From an uncultured Chloroflexota bacterium (GTDB lineage Bacteria > Chloroflexota > Anaerolineae > Aggregatilineales > Phototrophicaceae): a stretch of DNA of 11,163 nucleotides. Every line of letters begins with the position of its first letter. Position 1 is the first letter of the stretch. Under the pieces are notes generated by a model. That model was not told the origin of the DNA. It made no database searches and worked only from the letters and a program-made list of their open reading frames with translations. The translations under genes and the position numbers were made by a program. The DNA lies in NCBI GenBank assembly GCA_903904765.1, contig CAIVEA010000021.1, positions 1 to 11,163 of the forward strand, in the 5' to 3' direction. Of this stretch, positions 1-6,305 are shown piece by piece.

Positions 1-7
1 CCGATGA

Positions 8-406
8 CTAGCTCTGCGCGGCTTCCTTAGCCTTCTTGCGCGATTCGCCAGCTGCCGGAGACGGATGGCTGGTCTTGGGGCTGACCGCCGGGGCGCTGGC
101 CTTCGCAGCGTTGGCTTCTTCCACCAGCTTTTCCATGCTTTCGCCAGCCTTCAGACGGGCAAAACGCGCCATCGTGCCGGTGCGGTTGAGAATGTTCGCC
201 ACCGATTCGCTGGGCTGTGCGCCTACGCTTAACCAGTACAGCAGACGATCTTCCTGCACCACATCGGTGGTGGGGATGGTACGCGGGTTGTGGAAGCCAA
301 CTGCTTCGATGAAACCGCCGTTGCGCGAACTGCGCTGATCGGCGACCACAATACGGTAGCTGGGCTGCTTCTTCAAACCGATGCGACGAAGACGAATACG
401 AACCAT
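8..406 (-). CDS. rpsP: 30S ribosomal protein S16
   Basis: Structural protein of the small ribosomal subunit that binds 16S rRNA during early 30S assembly. The first ~80 of 132 residues match S16: an MVRIRLRRIG start, then KKQPSYRIVVAD, then RNGGFIEAVGFHNP. The last ~50 residues form an Ala/Pro/Ser/Lys-rich low-complexity tail (from about residue 83) that is longer than the compact S16 proteins of E. coli type; such tails occur in several phyla. The start is fixed by family homology and by a good ribosome binding site (AGGAGT, 415-420), 8 nt before the ATG. The gene lies 99 nt downstream of ffh, which agrees with the common ffh-rpsP-(KH)-rimM-trmD order; the next genes would lie beyond the left edge. 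Identification is secure; any role for the tail is unknown. Confidence 0.97.
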   Translation of the reverse strand: MVRIRLRRIGLKKQPSYRIVVADQRSSRNGGFIEAVGFHNPRTIPTTDVVQEDRLLYWLSVGAQPSESVANILNRTGTMARFARLKAGESMEKLVEEANAAKASAPAVSPKTSHPSPAAGESRKKAKEAAQS

Positions 407-505
407 TTGTACAGACTCCTGTTATTTAGCGCCCTCAAGCGCACTCTGGCGGAGGGCCACTGGCGAAAAATGTGACTGCCAGTTGCGGAAAGGCCGGAAT
501 TGGCC
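407..505 (-). promoter_or_regulatory. ffh-rpsP spacer with two tandem inverted repeats
   Basis: Non-coding spacer between ffh and rpsP. In the minus-strand transcript it contains two inverted repeats in series. The first is ACTGGC/GCCAGT (478-483 with 459-464, 13-nt loop). The second is GCCCTC/GAGGGC (452-457 with 431-436, 15-nt loop). Neither is followed by a U-run, so they do not look like intrinsic terminators. They could be an mRNA leader structure controlling S16, a processing site, or chance in GC-rich DNA. The ribosome binding site AGGAGT (415-420) lies after the second repeat and is not inside it. I see no convincing separate promoter here, so rpsP is probably co-transcribed with ffh. 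Confidence 0.3.
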
Positions 506-1837
506 TTAGCGCATACCCGGAAAACCGGGCAAGTTGGGGAAACGCCCCTTGCGTAGCTGGCTCATCAAACTCTGCATATCGCGGAATTGCTTCAACACTT
601 CGTTGACATCCCGCACCTCAACGCCGCTGCCTTTGGCAATACGCTGTTTGCGGCTGGCGTTCAGTACCTTTGGATTGGCGCGTTCGCGGGCGGTCATCGA
701 ATTGATGATCGCTTCCACGCGCTTCATTCGCTTCTCAGCCTCTTCTTGGTCTATCTGCCCGCGCATCTTGTCCATGCCGGGGATCATACCGATGATTTGG
801 CTGATCGGCCCCATCTTCTTGATTTTCTGGAGCTGCTCCAGAAAATCCTGAAGGGTGAACTGATTCTCCATGAATTTCTTCTGGAGTTTCAGGGCTTCTT
901 TCTCGTCAAATTCCTGCTCAACCTTTTCGATCAGGCTGAGGACATCTCCCATGCCGAGGATGCGCGAGGCCAGACGATCCGGGTGAAACACCTCAAAACC
1001 GTCAATTTTCTCGCCCGTACCGAGGAATTTAATCGGCACGTTGGTGACGGCACGCATGGAGATGGCCGCGCCTCCCCGCGCATCACCGTCAATCTTGGTC
1101 AGGATAAGACCGGTAAGGCCGACGCGGGTATTGAACCCCTGCGCGATGTTCACGGCTTCCTGACCGGTCATCGAGTCCGCGACCAACAGGATTTCGGCGG
1201 GTTGGGTGCGGCGCTTGATTTCTTCTAGTTCAGCCATCAGCGTATCGTCAATCTGCAACCGACCCGCAGTATCCAGAATGACGACGGCGGCATTGGCTTC
1301 GCGGGCGGCCTTCAGACCGTTCGCGCAGATGTCCGCCGGCTTGGAACGCACACCCTCTTGATAGTAGGGGACGTTAATCTGCTTTGCCAGTGTCACCAAC
1401 TGGTCAACGGCGGCGGGGCGGTAAGTGTCGGCGGCCACCAGATACGGTTGTCGCCCTTCCTTGCGAAGATACGTGGAGAGCTTGGCCGCGGTGGTGGTTT
1501 TACCAGACCCTTGCAGACCGACCAGCATGATAACATGCGGCTTGGTGCTGCCAGAGAAGTTCAGCCGCCCCGGTTCACCCAGCGTCTCGATCAGTTCTTC
1601 GTGGACGATCTTAACGACCATCTGACCGGGCTTGAGCGCCTTAGCGACTTCCGACCCTACTGCGCGGTCTTTCACGCGCTTGACGAAATCTTTGACGACC
1701 GGGAGCGCCACATCGGCTTCCAGCAGCGCCATGCGGACTTCCCGCATGACCGTATCAACATCCTTTTCGGTCAGCTTGCCCGCTTTACCGAGGTTGTCGA
1801 AAATGCCTTGTAAACGATCGCTTAGATTCTCAAACAT
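506..1837 (-). CDS. ffh: Signal recognition particle protein Ffh (SRP54 GTPase)
   Basis: GTPase of the signal recognition particle. With SRP RNA it binds signal sequences of nascent membrane and secreted proteins and delivers ribosomes to the receptor FtsY. At 443 aa it has normal length. The N domain covers about residues 1-90. The G domain carries the P-loop GLQGSGKTT (107-115), DTYRPAA (137-143), DTAGR (189-193) and TKIDGDARGG (247-256). The methionine-rich M domain runs from about 300, with the RNA-binding segment RKQRIAKGSG (396-405), and the end is Gly/Pro/Met-rich. The start MFENLSDRL is the standard Ffh N-terminus. It has its own strong promoter (1868-1896) and lies 99 nt upstream of rpsP. 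All GTPase residues look intact and nothing suggests transfer. Confidence 0.98.
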   Translation of the reverse strand: MFENLSDRLQGIFDNLGKAGKLTEKDVDTVMREVRMALLEADVALPVVKDFVKRVKDRAVGSEVAKALKPGQMVVKIVHEELIETLGEPGRLNFSGSTKPHVIMLVGLQGSGKTTTAAKLSTYLRKEGRQPYLVAADTYRPAAVDQLVTLAKQINVPYYQEGVRSKPADICANGLKAAREANAAVVILDTAGRLQIDDTLMAELEEIKRRTQPAEILLVADSMTGQEAVNIAQGFNTRVGLTGLILTKIDGDARGGAAISMRAVTNVPIKFLGTGEKIDGFEVFHPDRLASRILGMGDVLSLIEKVEQEFDEKEALKLQKKFMENQFTLQDFLEQLQKIKKMGPISQIIGMIPGMDKMRGQIDQEEAEKRMKRVEAIINSMTARERANPKVLNASRKQRIAKGSGVEVRDVNEVLKQFRDMQSLMSQLRKGRFPNLPGFPGMR

Positions 1838-1867
1838 GCTACTCGCTCTGGTTTCTTAGCGGTTCGG

Positions 1868-1896
1868 ATTGTAGATGAGCCGTTGTACAGCGTCAA
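1868..1896 (-). promoter_or_regulatory. Sigma70-type promoter of ffh-rpsP
   Basis: On the minus strand TTGACG (1891-1896) and TACAAT (1868-1873) are separated by exactly 17 nt. Each hexamer differs from consensus at one position. Transcription would start near 1861, giving a leader of about 24 nt before the ffh ATG at 1837. The promoter lies in the 86-nt gap after the flavin reductase gene, so ffh-rpsP can be expressed apart from the upstream run. A short GC hairpin (GCAGG/CCTGC) just upstream has no U-run and is a poor terminator, so read-through is likely. Seen in the sequence; activity is inferred. Confidence 0.7.
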
Positions 1897-1923
1897 GGCA
1901 GGTTTCGCCCCGCCTGCGCTGCC

Positions 1924-2424
1924 CTATGATTGCGGCGTGAGGTTGTAGTAGCCCCGGTTGTGGTAGATGATCGGTTGCTGCTGCGGATCACTGCCTGTAG
2001 CCACCACTTCACCCACGATCATGCGCGTGACCCCGGCTTCATGAATGGCATGGAGGCGGCAGTCCATCCAGCCAACAGCACCCTTCAGCAGGGGCGCTCC
2101 GGTGACGGCGGTGTGCGTTTCGACCTGATAGAAGCGATCTGCGCCTTCCGGTAGTTTGGCGAAGCCCGCGAATTGAGCCGACAGCGCCGATTGCTGCGCG
2201 TTGAGGATGGAGATGGCGAAAACACCCGTCTGACGGATGAGTTTGTAGGTTTCGATGTAGTTTTGCAGGCAGACTAGCACCAGCGGCGGTTCAAGCGAGA
2301 TGGATGTGAACGAACTGGCTGTCACGCCAGCGCGGGCGATTCCGTCGCTGCTGGTGACGACGGTGACACCGCTGGCCCACAGCCGCATGGTCTGACGCAG
2401 ACTTTCCATATCCACACTGTTCAT
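1924..2424 (-). CDS. Flavin reductase family protein (FMN-binding, HpaC-like)
   Basis: A 166-aa single-domain protein of the Flavin_Reduct family. These proteins bind FMN or FAD in a split-barrel fold and often reduce free flavin with NAD(P)H to supply a monooxygenase. Diagnostic segments are MRLWASGVTVVTS near residue 13, GVTASSFTSISLEPPLVLVC (about 33-52), the FAGFAKLPEGADRF segment, and the C-terminal IIYHNRGYYNL. No monooxygenase partner lies in the window, so the acceptor is unknown; some family members are electron-transfer flavoproteins rather than reductases. The start is set by GAGAGG (2432-2437) 7 nt before the ATG; the next ATG upstream meets a stop after one codon. It lies 27 nt downstream of the metalloenzyme gene and is probably the last gene of that transcript. 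Confidence 0.9.
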   Translation of the reverse strand: MNSVDMESLRQTMRLWASGVTVVTSSDGIARAGVTASSFTSISLEPPLVLVCLQNYIETYKLIRQTGVFAISILNAQQSALSAQFAGFAKLPEGADRFYQVETHTAVTGAPLLKGAVGWMDCRLHAIHEAGVTRMIVGEVVATGSDPQQQPIIYHNRGYYNLTPQS

Positions 2425-2451
2425 AACATAACCTCTCGGTATTCGTAGAGC

Positions 2452-3390
2452 TTACAACCCGCTTGGCGGCTGACCGTCCTGCTTGAACAGCAAGTCCGCC
2501 ATGCGCGGGACAAAATCCGTCAAAGCCGAAAACTCGCTGGCGAACACTTGGCGCGGGTTGCCAATAATCACGGTTGGGACGGCGTTTTCGGTATGGTTGC
2601 GGTGGTCAATGGCTTCCAGATTACCATGATCGCTGGTGATAATCATCAGCCCTTCGTCATCGTCCCATGCGTCCAGTGCGCCCGCCATCACCGCATCGAA
2701 CAGTTCGAGGATGTCCACTCCCGCGCTTAACGGCCCGCGATGACCGATCATGTCCGTCACCCAGTGCGAGAAGAAGGCGAAATCGTACTGGCGCGAAATT
2801 TCGACCATTTTACGACCGCCTTCGCTGGGGGTGTACAGCGGCGAGTCGGTATAGCCGAGTTCGGAGCGCCAGCCCTGACCCGTCCAGTCTACCGCCAGCG
2901 CCGCGCCGCGATACAGGTCATCTTCGGTCATCAGCGGCAGTCCGGCTTCCAGCACTGCCTGCTGATAACTGGCGGGCAGGTGCTTGCGGCTGTTGATACC
3001 CTGATGAAAGCGCGGCGGGTAGGCTTCGATGAGCGCGGCTGTTCCGCCGTGCGCCACCACTTGCTTGAAGAAATTATCTTGCGCCAGTAACTCGCGGATG
3101 GCGGGGTTGGGCTTAGGGCCGTAGTGTTCCCCGATCATTTGCGGGATATTGCGCCCGGTGAGGATGGCAGCTTGCCCGCTGGCGCTTTGCGGACGGCCTG
3201 CCACACCCAGACAGGCATCGGTGGGGATGAACACGGCGCGTTCGCTGTGCTGTGTACCGATTCCGGCCAGCCAGCGGTGGCCATTGGTCAGGCTGTGCAG
3301 GGTGGGCAGATGGGCGGCAGCAAACGGGTTAGTGGCGGGGTCGTCCGCGCCTAGCCCGATGCCATCCAGAAAGATCATCAGAATGTGCAT
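2452..3390 (-). CDS. Alkaline-phosphatase-superfamily metalloenzyme (iPGM/phosphopentomutase-like)
   Basis: A 312-aa protein of the metalloenzyme superfamily that includes cofactor-independent phosphoglycerate mutase, phosphopentomutase and alkaline phosphatase. Visible two-metal site elements are FLDGIGLG near residue 8 (Asp9), a likely nucleophile loop QSASGQAAILTGRN (68-81), VTDMIGHRG (211-219, Asp213 and His217), SDHGN (253-257) and HTEN (266-269). It is shorter than phosphopentomutase and bacterial iPGM and lacks recognisable iPGM domains, so its substrate cannot be named; a phosphoryl-transfer or hydrolase role on a small phosphate ester is a family-level inference. The ATG directly abuts the TAA of the selenoprotein gene (TAAATG), which implies translational coupling. 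No signal peptide is seen, so it is probably cytoplasmic. Confidence 0.8.
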   Translation of the reverse strand: MHILMIFLDGIGLGADDPATNPFAAAHLPTLHSLTNGHRWLAGIGTQHSERAVFIPTDACLGVAGRPQSASGQAAILTGRNIPQMIGEHYGPKPNPAIRELLAQDNFFKQVVAHGGTAALIEAYPPRFHQGINSRKHLPASYQQAVLEAGLPLMTEDDLYRGAALAVDWTGQGWRSELGYTDSPLYTPSEGGRKMVEISRQYDFAFFSHWVTDMIGHRGPLSAGVDILELFDAVMAGALDAWDDDEGLMIITSDHGNLEAIDHRNHTENAVPTVIIGNPRQVFASEFSALTDFVPRMADLLFKQDGQPPSGL

Positions 3391-3894
3391 TTAAGAACCG
3401 GATGCCTCTGGCGCACGGGTCGCCTGTCCTAGTTCGTCATCTGAAGGGGGCGAATGTGATCGCCAGACCTCATCTCCACTGGCATCGAACAGAACGAACT
3501 CCGGTGTGAATTTGAATCCGTAGCGTTCACGCAAGGTGCGTCCAGAATCGGTGTGGATGTCCACCCGCAAAATGTTGAAGCTGCCGTCTAGACGCGCTGC
3601 CAGCGCATCAACCGCCGGTTTCGCGGCGGTGCAGCCCAGTCAGTATTGACTGAAAAACTCCACAAAGGTCGGCTTGCCGTTGCCGATCAAAGCCGCTGCT
3701 GCCTCCGTGCTGCTGACATCACTGACGGTCTGTCGCAGCGCCAACCCCGCGCCGCCGAAGATGAGCGCGAGCAGAGCGATCACCAGCCCGATCATGCGCC
3801 GTTTCAGCCCGACCACGCGCATCACGCCGATGGCCACCACGATGAGAACGAGCAGCGCCCACACGAATGAATACTGGTTGAATATCGCGGTCAT
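3391..3894 (-). CDS. Membrane-anchored thioredoxin-like selenoprotein (UxxC), UGA at 3640-3642 read as selenocysteine
   Basis: Read through one in-frame UGA, this is a 167-aa thioredoxin-like protein. Two hydrophobic segments (about residues 10-28 and 34-53) flank a KRR loop (31-33). By the positive-inside rule both termini and the redox domain face outward. The domain begins with KPTFVEFFSQY (74-84). Sec85-Leu-Gly-Cys88 replaces CxxC, followed by the active-site helix to about 102, strand NILRVDI (107-113), and cis-Pro131 in FKFTPEFVLFD (127-137). Without the UGA the product is an 85-aa membrane stub lacking the fold, and the downstream 82 codons have no start of their own. A SECIS-like hairpin follows the UGA. 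The ATG overlaps the TGA stop of the MBL gene (TGATG); a GTG one codon upstream (3895-3897) is possible. Expected role: thiol-disulfide or peroxide chemistry at the outer membrane face. Alternatives are a nonsense mutation or a base-call error. Confidence 0.85.
3611..3630 (-). promoter_or_regulatory. Candidate bacterial SECIS hairpin downstream of the Sec UGA
   Basis: In the minus-strand RNA, ACCGCCG (3624-3630) pairs perfectly with CGGCGGU (3611-3617), a 7-bp stem closing the 6-nt loop CGAAAC (3618-3623). The stem begins 9 nt and the loop 16 nt after the UGA, and the second loop base is G. Published descriptions of bacterial SECIS elements call for an apical loop of 3-14 nt, a G among its first two bases, and 16-37 nt between UGA and loop. 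This hairpin meets all three, with spacing at the lower limit. A weaker lower helix (GC with GC across a 4-nt bulge) may extend it. Its expected partner is SelB with Sec-tRNA; neither gene is in the window. Confidence 0.7.
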
Positions 3895-4559
3895 CACGAA
3901 TTAGCCTGTCGTTGGATGTAATCCAGTAAAAACGGGTTTGTCTGACGTTCGCGCCCGATGGTGGTGATGTCCATGTGACCGGGCAGCACGCGGGTATCAT
4001 CCCCTAGCGGGAGCAACTGCTCGAAGATGGAGCGCATGAGCAGGTCGTAATCACAACCGGGCAGGTCGGTGCGTCCGATGCTGCCTGCAAACAGGCAGTC
4101 GCCACCAAAGACCAGCTTGCCCTCCGGCATGTAGAAAGCGATATGACCGGGGGCGTGACCGGGTGTGAAACGGGTTTCCAGCCGGATGGCATCCAGCGTC
4201 AGGGTTTCCGGTTCGGAGGTGAGCAGGCGATCCGGTTCTGCCGCTTCGGGGAACAGTCGTCCGGCGATGCGGAGTCCGGTCTGCGGCAAGTTTTTGAGCA
4301 ACGGAAGCGAATCGCAGTGAATGTAGAAGGGCGCACCGGTGATGGCTTTCAGATCGGCACTGGCGAGGACATGATCGAAATGAGCATGGGTCGCCAGAAT
4401 GAGCTTGATCGTCCAACCCGCGTCCTGCGCGGCTTTGTGGATGTACTGAGCGTTATCTACGGGGTCAATGACCAGCGCCGAGCCAGTATCCGTATCGGCC
4501 ACGAGGTAACAGTGGGTGGCGGCTAGCCCTAGCGTGAATTGTTTGATCTCGATTGACAT
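3894..4559 (-). CDS. MBL-fold metallo-hydrolase (glyoxalase II/YcbL-like)
   Basis: A 221-aa metallo-beta-lactamase-fold hydrolase of the short hydroxyacylglutathione-hydrolase-like group. Metal-site motifs are complete: THAHFDH (57-63, with H58, H60, D62, H63), TPGHAPGH (132-139), GGDCLF (152-157, D154) and LPGH (192-195, H195). It lacks the C-terminal substrate domain of classical glyoxalase II, so it probably hydrolyses a small thioester or related substrate with two metal ions; the natural substrate is unknown. The frame is open upstream to a GTG at 4634, but homology begins at MSIEIKQFTLG, so the ATG at 4559 is chosen although its Shine-Dalgarno (AGGG, 3 nt spacing) is close. The TGA stop overlaps the selenoprotein ATG. 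It could act in thiol or persulfide metabolism with that redox partner (inference). Confidence 0.88.
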   Translation of the reverse strand: MSIEIKQFTLGLAATHCYLVADTDTGSALVIDPVDNAQYIHKAAQDAGWTIKLILATHAHFDHVLASADLKAITGAPFYIHCDSLPLLKNLPQTGLRIAGRLFPEAAEPDRLLTSEPETLTLDAIRLETRFTPGHAPGHIAFYMPEGKLVFGGDCLFAGSIGRTDLPGCDYDLLMRSIFEQLLPLGDDTRVLPGHMDITTIGRERQTNPFLLDYIQRQANS

Positions 4560-4596
4560 GAACCCTACCGCAGCTTGTCCGATGATGTCCGCGTGA

Positions 4597-4602
4597 ATTG
4601 TA
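4597..4602 (-). promoter_or_regulatory. Possible -10 element upstream of the MBL hydrolase
   Basis: TACAAT on the minus strand lies 37 nt before the chosen ATG (4559) within the 94-nt gap after murJ, and would start transcription near 4590. No good -35 hexamer is found 16-18 nt upstream (candidates read AACGCA to CGCACT). It may be a weak internal promoter allowing the MBL-selenoprotein-metalloenzyme-flavin reductase genes to be expressed apart from murJ. Low confidence. Confidence 0.3.
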
Positions 4603-4653
4603 CCCCATTCTACGTTAGAGTGCGTTGGAAGCACGTCAGAAGTGAGACAAATT

Positions 4654-6294
4654 TCAGGCGGATTTCCCGCGCCGCAGCAGGCCGTTCAGTACCATCTGAA
4701 GTTCCGGTAGTTTGAGCAGGTAGGCCGCCCCGACGAACACCAGCCCGCCGATCCCGGTTTCGAGTCCGATCTGGGCGAGGGTGAAGGGCAGGCCACGTCC
4801 CGTCAGTCCGAGCGCGTTCAAGAGCGTGCTGAGGATGAGGATGGAGACAGCCATCAACAGGCTGGCGACCAGCGTCTTGAGTAGCGTTGCGCCCAATTGC
4901 GATTCGTTCGCGCCATGCCAGCGCCGTCGTAGCAGTGCCAGCAGCACCAGCACTTCAAATAGCACGCCCATCGAGTTCGCCAGCGCCAGCCCGCCCACAT
5001 TTCCCACATCCGGCGTGAGGCCGAGCGCGGGCAGTCGTGCGGCGGCATTCACGAAAAAGTTGGCTTCCACGCGGGTGACACCACTCAGGGTGATCGCTAG
5101 CAAGCAGTTGATGGTTGTGCCGCCCAACGCCGCCCAGAGCGGGGTGAGGGTATCTTTGTCAGCGTAAAAGCTGCGGGCGACCACTTCCAGTGCGGAATGT
5201 ACCACAATGCCCAGCGAGAAGAAACTGAGCGCGGTATACACCAGTTGCGAGGCGGAGGCATCGAACGCGCCGCGTTCCAGCAGGCTAATGAGAGGCCGCC
5301 CGATCAGGATGATGCCGATGGCAGCCGGAATGCTGCAAATCAGGATGACACGGAGCGCCCCTGTCATGGCATCGCGCTTGCCTTTTTCGTCCCCCATTTC
5401 GCTGAGGGCGGCCAGCGTGGGGAAGATCACCGTGCCGATGGCTGTGCCGATCAGCGTTTCGGGGATCTGCATCAGCCGCCAACCCCAATCGAGCGCGGCG
5501 ACGGGTGCAGTTCCCAAGCGCGAAGCGATATTGGTCATGACGAGGAAGTTGACGCTAATCACGCCCAATCCCGCCACGCGGGGCAGCATCAGCCGGATGA
5601 CGCGCCACAGAACCGGATCGCGGAATCCAGTTTCCAGCGTCCAACGTGCTTTTACGCGCCACAGGCCGGGAATCTGCACGCCGAGGTGCAGGAACGACCC
5701 GAACACCGCGCCAAAGGCGATCCCGCGCACGCCGAAGGGCGGCATGAGGAAGATCACGCCCAGCAGGATGCCGACATCAAACAGGATGGGGGCGAGGGCG
5801 GGCAGCAGGAAGTTGTTGTGGCTTTGCAGAATGCCCATCATGATGCCGCTGACCGAAAATACCACCGTGCTGATGAGCAGAATCCGCATCAGTTCGACGG
5901 TCTGAGCGCGAACGGTTTCATCGAAGCCGGGGGCGACTACGTTGGCGACCAGTGCCGGTGCTAGGAAGAACACGATGATGCTCACTAGCAGCGTGATGAC
6001 GAAAATGCTGTTGATGACATGGCTAGCGGTGCGCCATGCTTGATCGGTTTCACCACGCGCCAGAAAACCTGTGAAGATGGGGATGAAGGCGTGCGCGAGC
6101 GCCCCGCCTGCGATCAGCGTGAAGATCAGCTCGGGGATGCGGTTGGCGGTCACATAGGCCGCCCATTCCGCACCCACGCCGAACACTTTGGCGATGATAA
6201 AGGTCTGTCCGAGGCTGACGATTTTGGCGACGGCGAAGGCGATCACCACCACGATTGTCGAACGTGCCAACTGGCGATTGTTCTGTGCCGTCAT
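4654..6294 (-). CDS. murJ: MurJ/MVF-family lipid II flippase-like membrane protein
   Basis: A 546-aa polytopic membrane protein of the MOP exporter superfamily, MurJ branch, with about 14 hydrophobic segments across its length. MurJ moves lipid II, the peptidoglycan precursor, across the cytoplasmic membrane. Family-like segments include ANRIPELIFTLIAGG (50-64) running into ALAHAFIPIF, and GIMMGILQSHNNFLLPALAP in the middle. The length fits. Several charged residues reported as essential in E. coli MurJ appear to be replaced here (see findings), so the exact lipid cargo is uncertain; a related polyprenyl-linked glycan is an alternative. The ATG is preceded by AAAGG and lies 11 nt after the TGA stop of the C39/TPR gene, indicating co-transcription. 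The SEDS and PBP genes nearby support a cell-envelope role. Confidence 0.85.
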   Translation of the reverse strand: MTAQNNRQLARSTIVVVIAFAVAKIVSLGQTFIIAKVFGVGAEWAAYVTANRIPELIFTLIAGGALAHAFIPIFTGFLARGETDQAWRTASHVINSIFVITLLVSIIVFFLAPALVANVVAPGFDETVRAQTVELMRILLISTVVFSVSGIMMGILQSHNNFLLPALAPILFDVGILLGVIFLMPPFGVRGIAFGAVFGSFLHLGVQIPGLWRVKARWTLETGFRDPVLWRVIRLMLPRVAGLGVISVNFLVMTNIASRLGTAPVAALDWGWRLMQIPETLIGTAIGTVIFPTLAALSEMGDEKGKRDAMTGALRVILICSIPAAIGIILIGRPLISLLERGAFDASASQLVYTALSFFSLGIVVHSALEVVARSFYADKDTLTPLWAALGGTTINCLLAITLSGVTRVEANFFVNAAARLPALGLTPDVGNVGGLALANSMGVLFEVLVLLALLRRRWHGANESQLGATLLKTLVASLLMAVSILILSTLLNALGLTGRGLPFTLAQIGLETGIGGLVFVGAAYLLKLPELQMVLNGLLRRGKSA

Positions 6295-6305
6295 CAGTAC
6301 ACCTT

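Noticed and set aside
587..1228. A 213-codon plus-strand frame inside ffh.
   Set aside because: It is antisense to a strongly conserved GTPase gene and carries no domain.
1838..1923. An intrinsic terminator after the flavin reductase gene.
   Set aside because: The GCAGG/CCTGC hairpin lacks a U-run and is followed directly by the -35 of the ffh promoter.
3391..3639. A changed genetic code in which UGA encodes Trp.
   Set aside because: The MBL, murJ and C39/TPR genes end with UGA at the expected family lengths, and Trp is encoded by UGG throughout. A Trp at this active-site position would also make no sense.
3640..3897. An 85-aa hypothetical membrane protein ending at the UGA.
   Set aside because: It ends at the catalytic position of a thioredoxin motif, and the same frame continues with the remaining fold to a TAA that abuts the next gene. 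The selenoprotein reading explains all of this.
4560..4634. A longer N-terminus for the MBL hydrolase, starting at a GTG.
   Set aside because: Family homology starts at the ATG at 4559, and a TACAAT -10 candidate lies within the extension.
5197..5964. A 255-codon plus-strand frame inside murJ.
   Set aside because: It is antisense to a full-length MurJ family gene; its His/Asp/Gln-rich product is typical of a shadow frame in GC-rich DNA.
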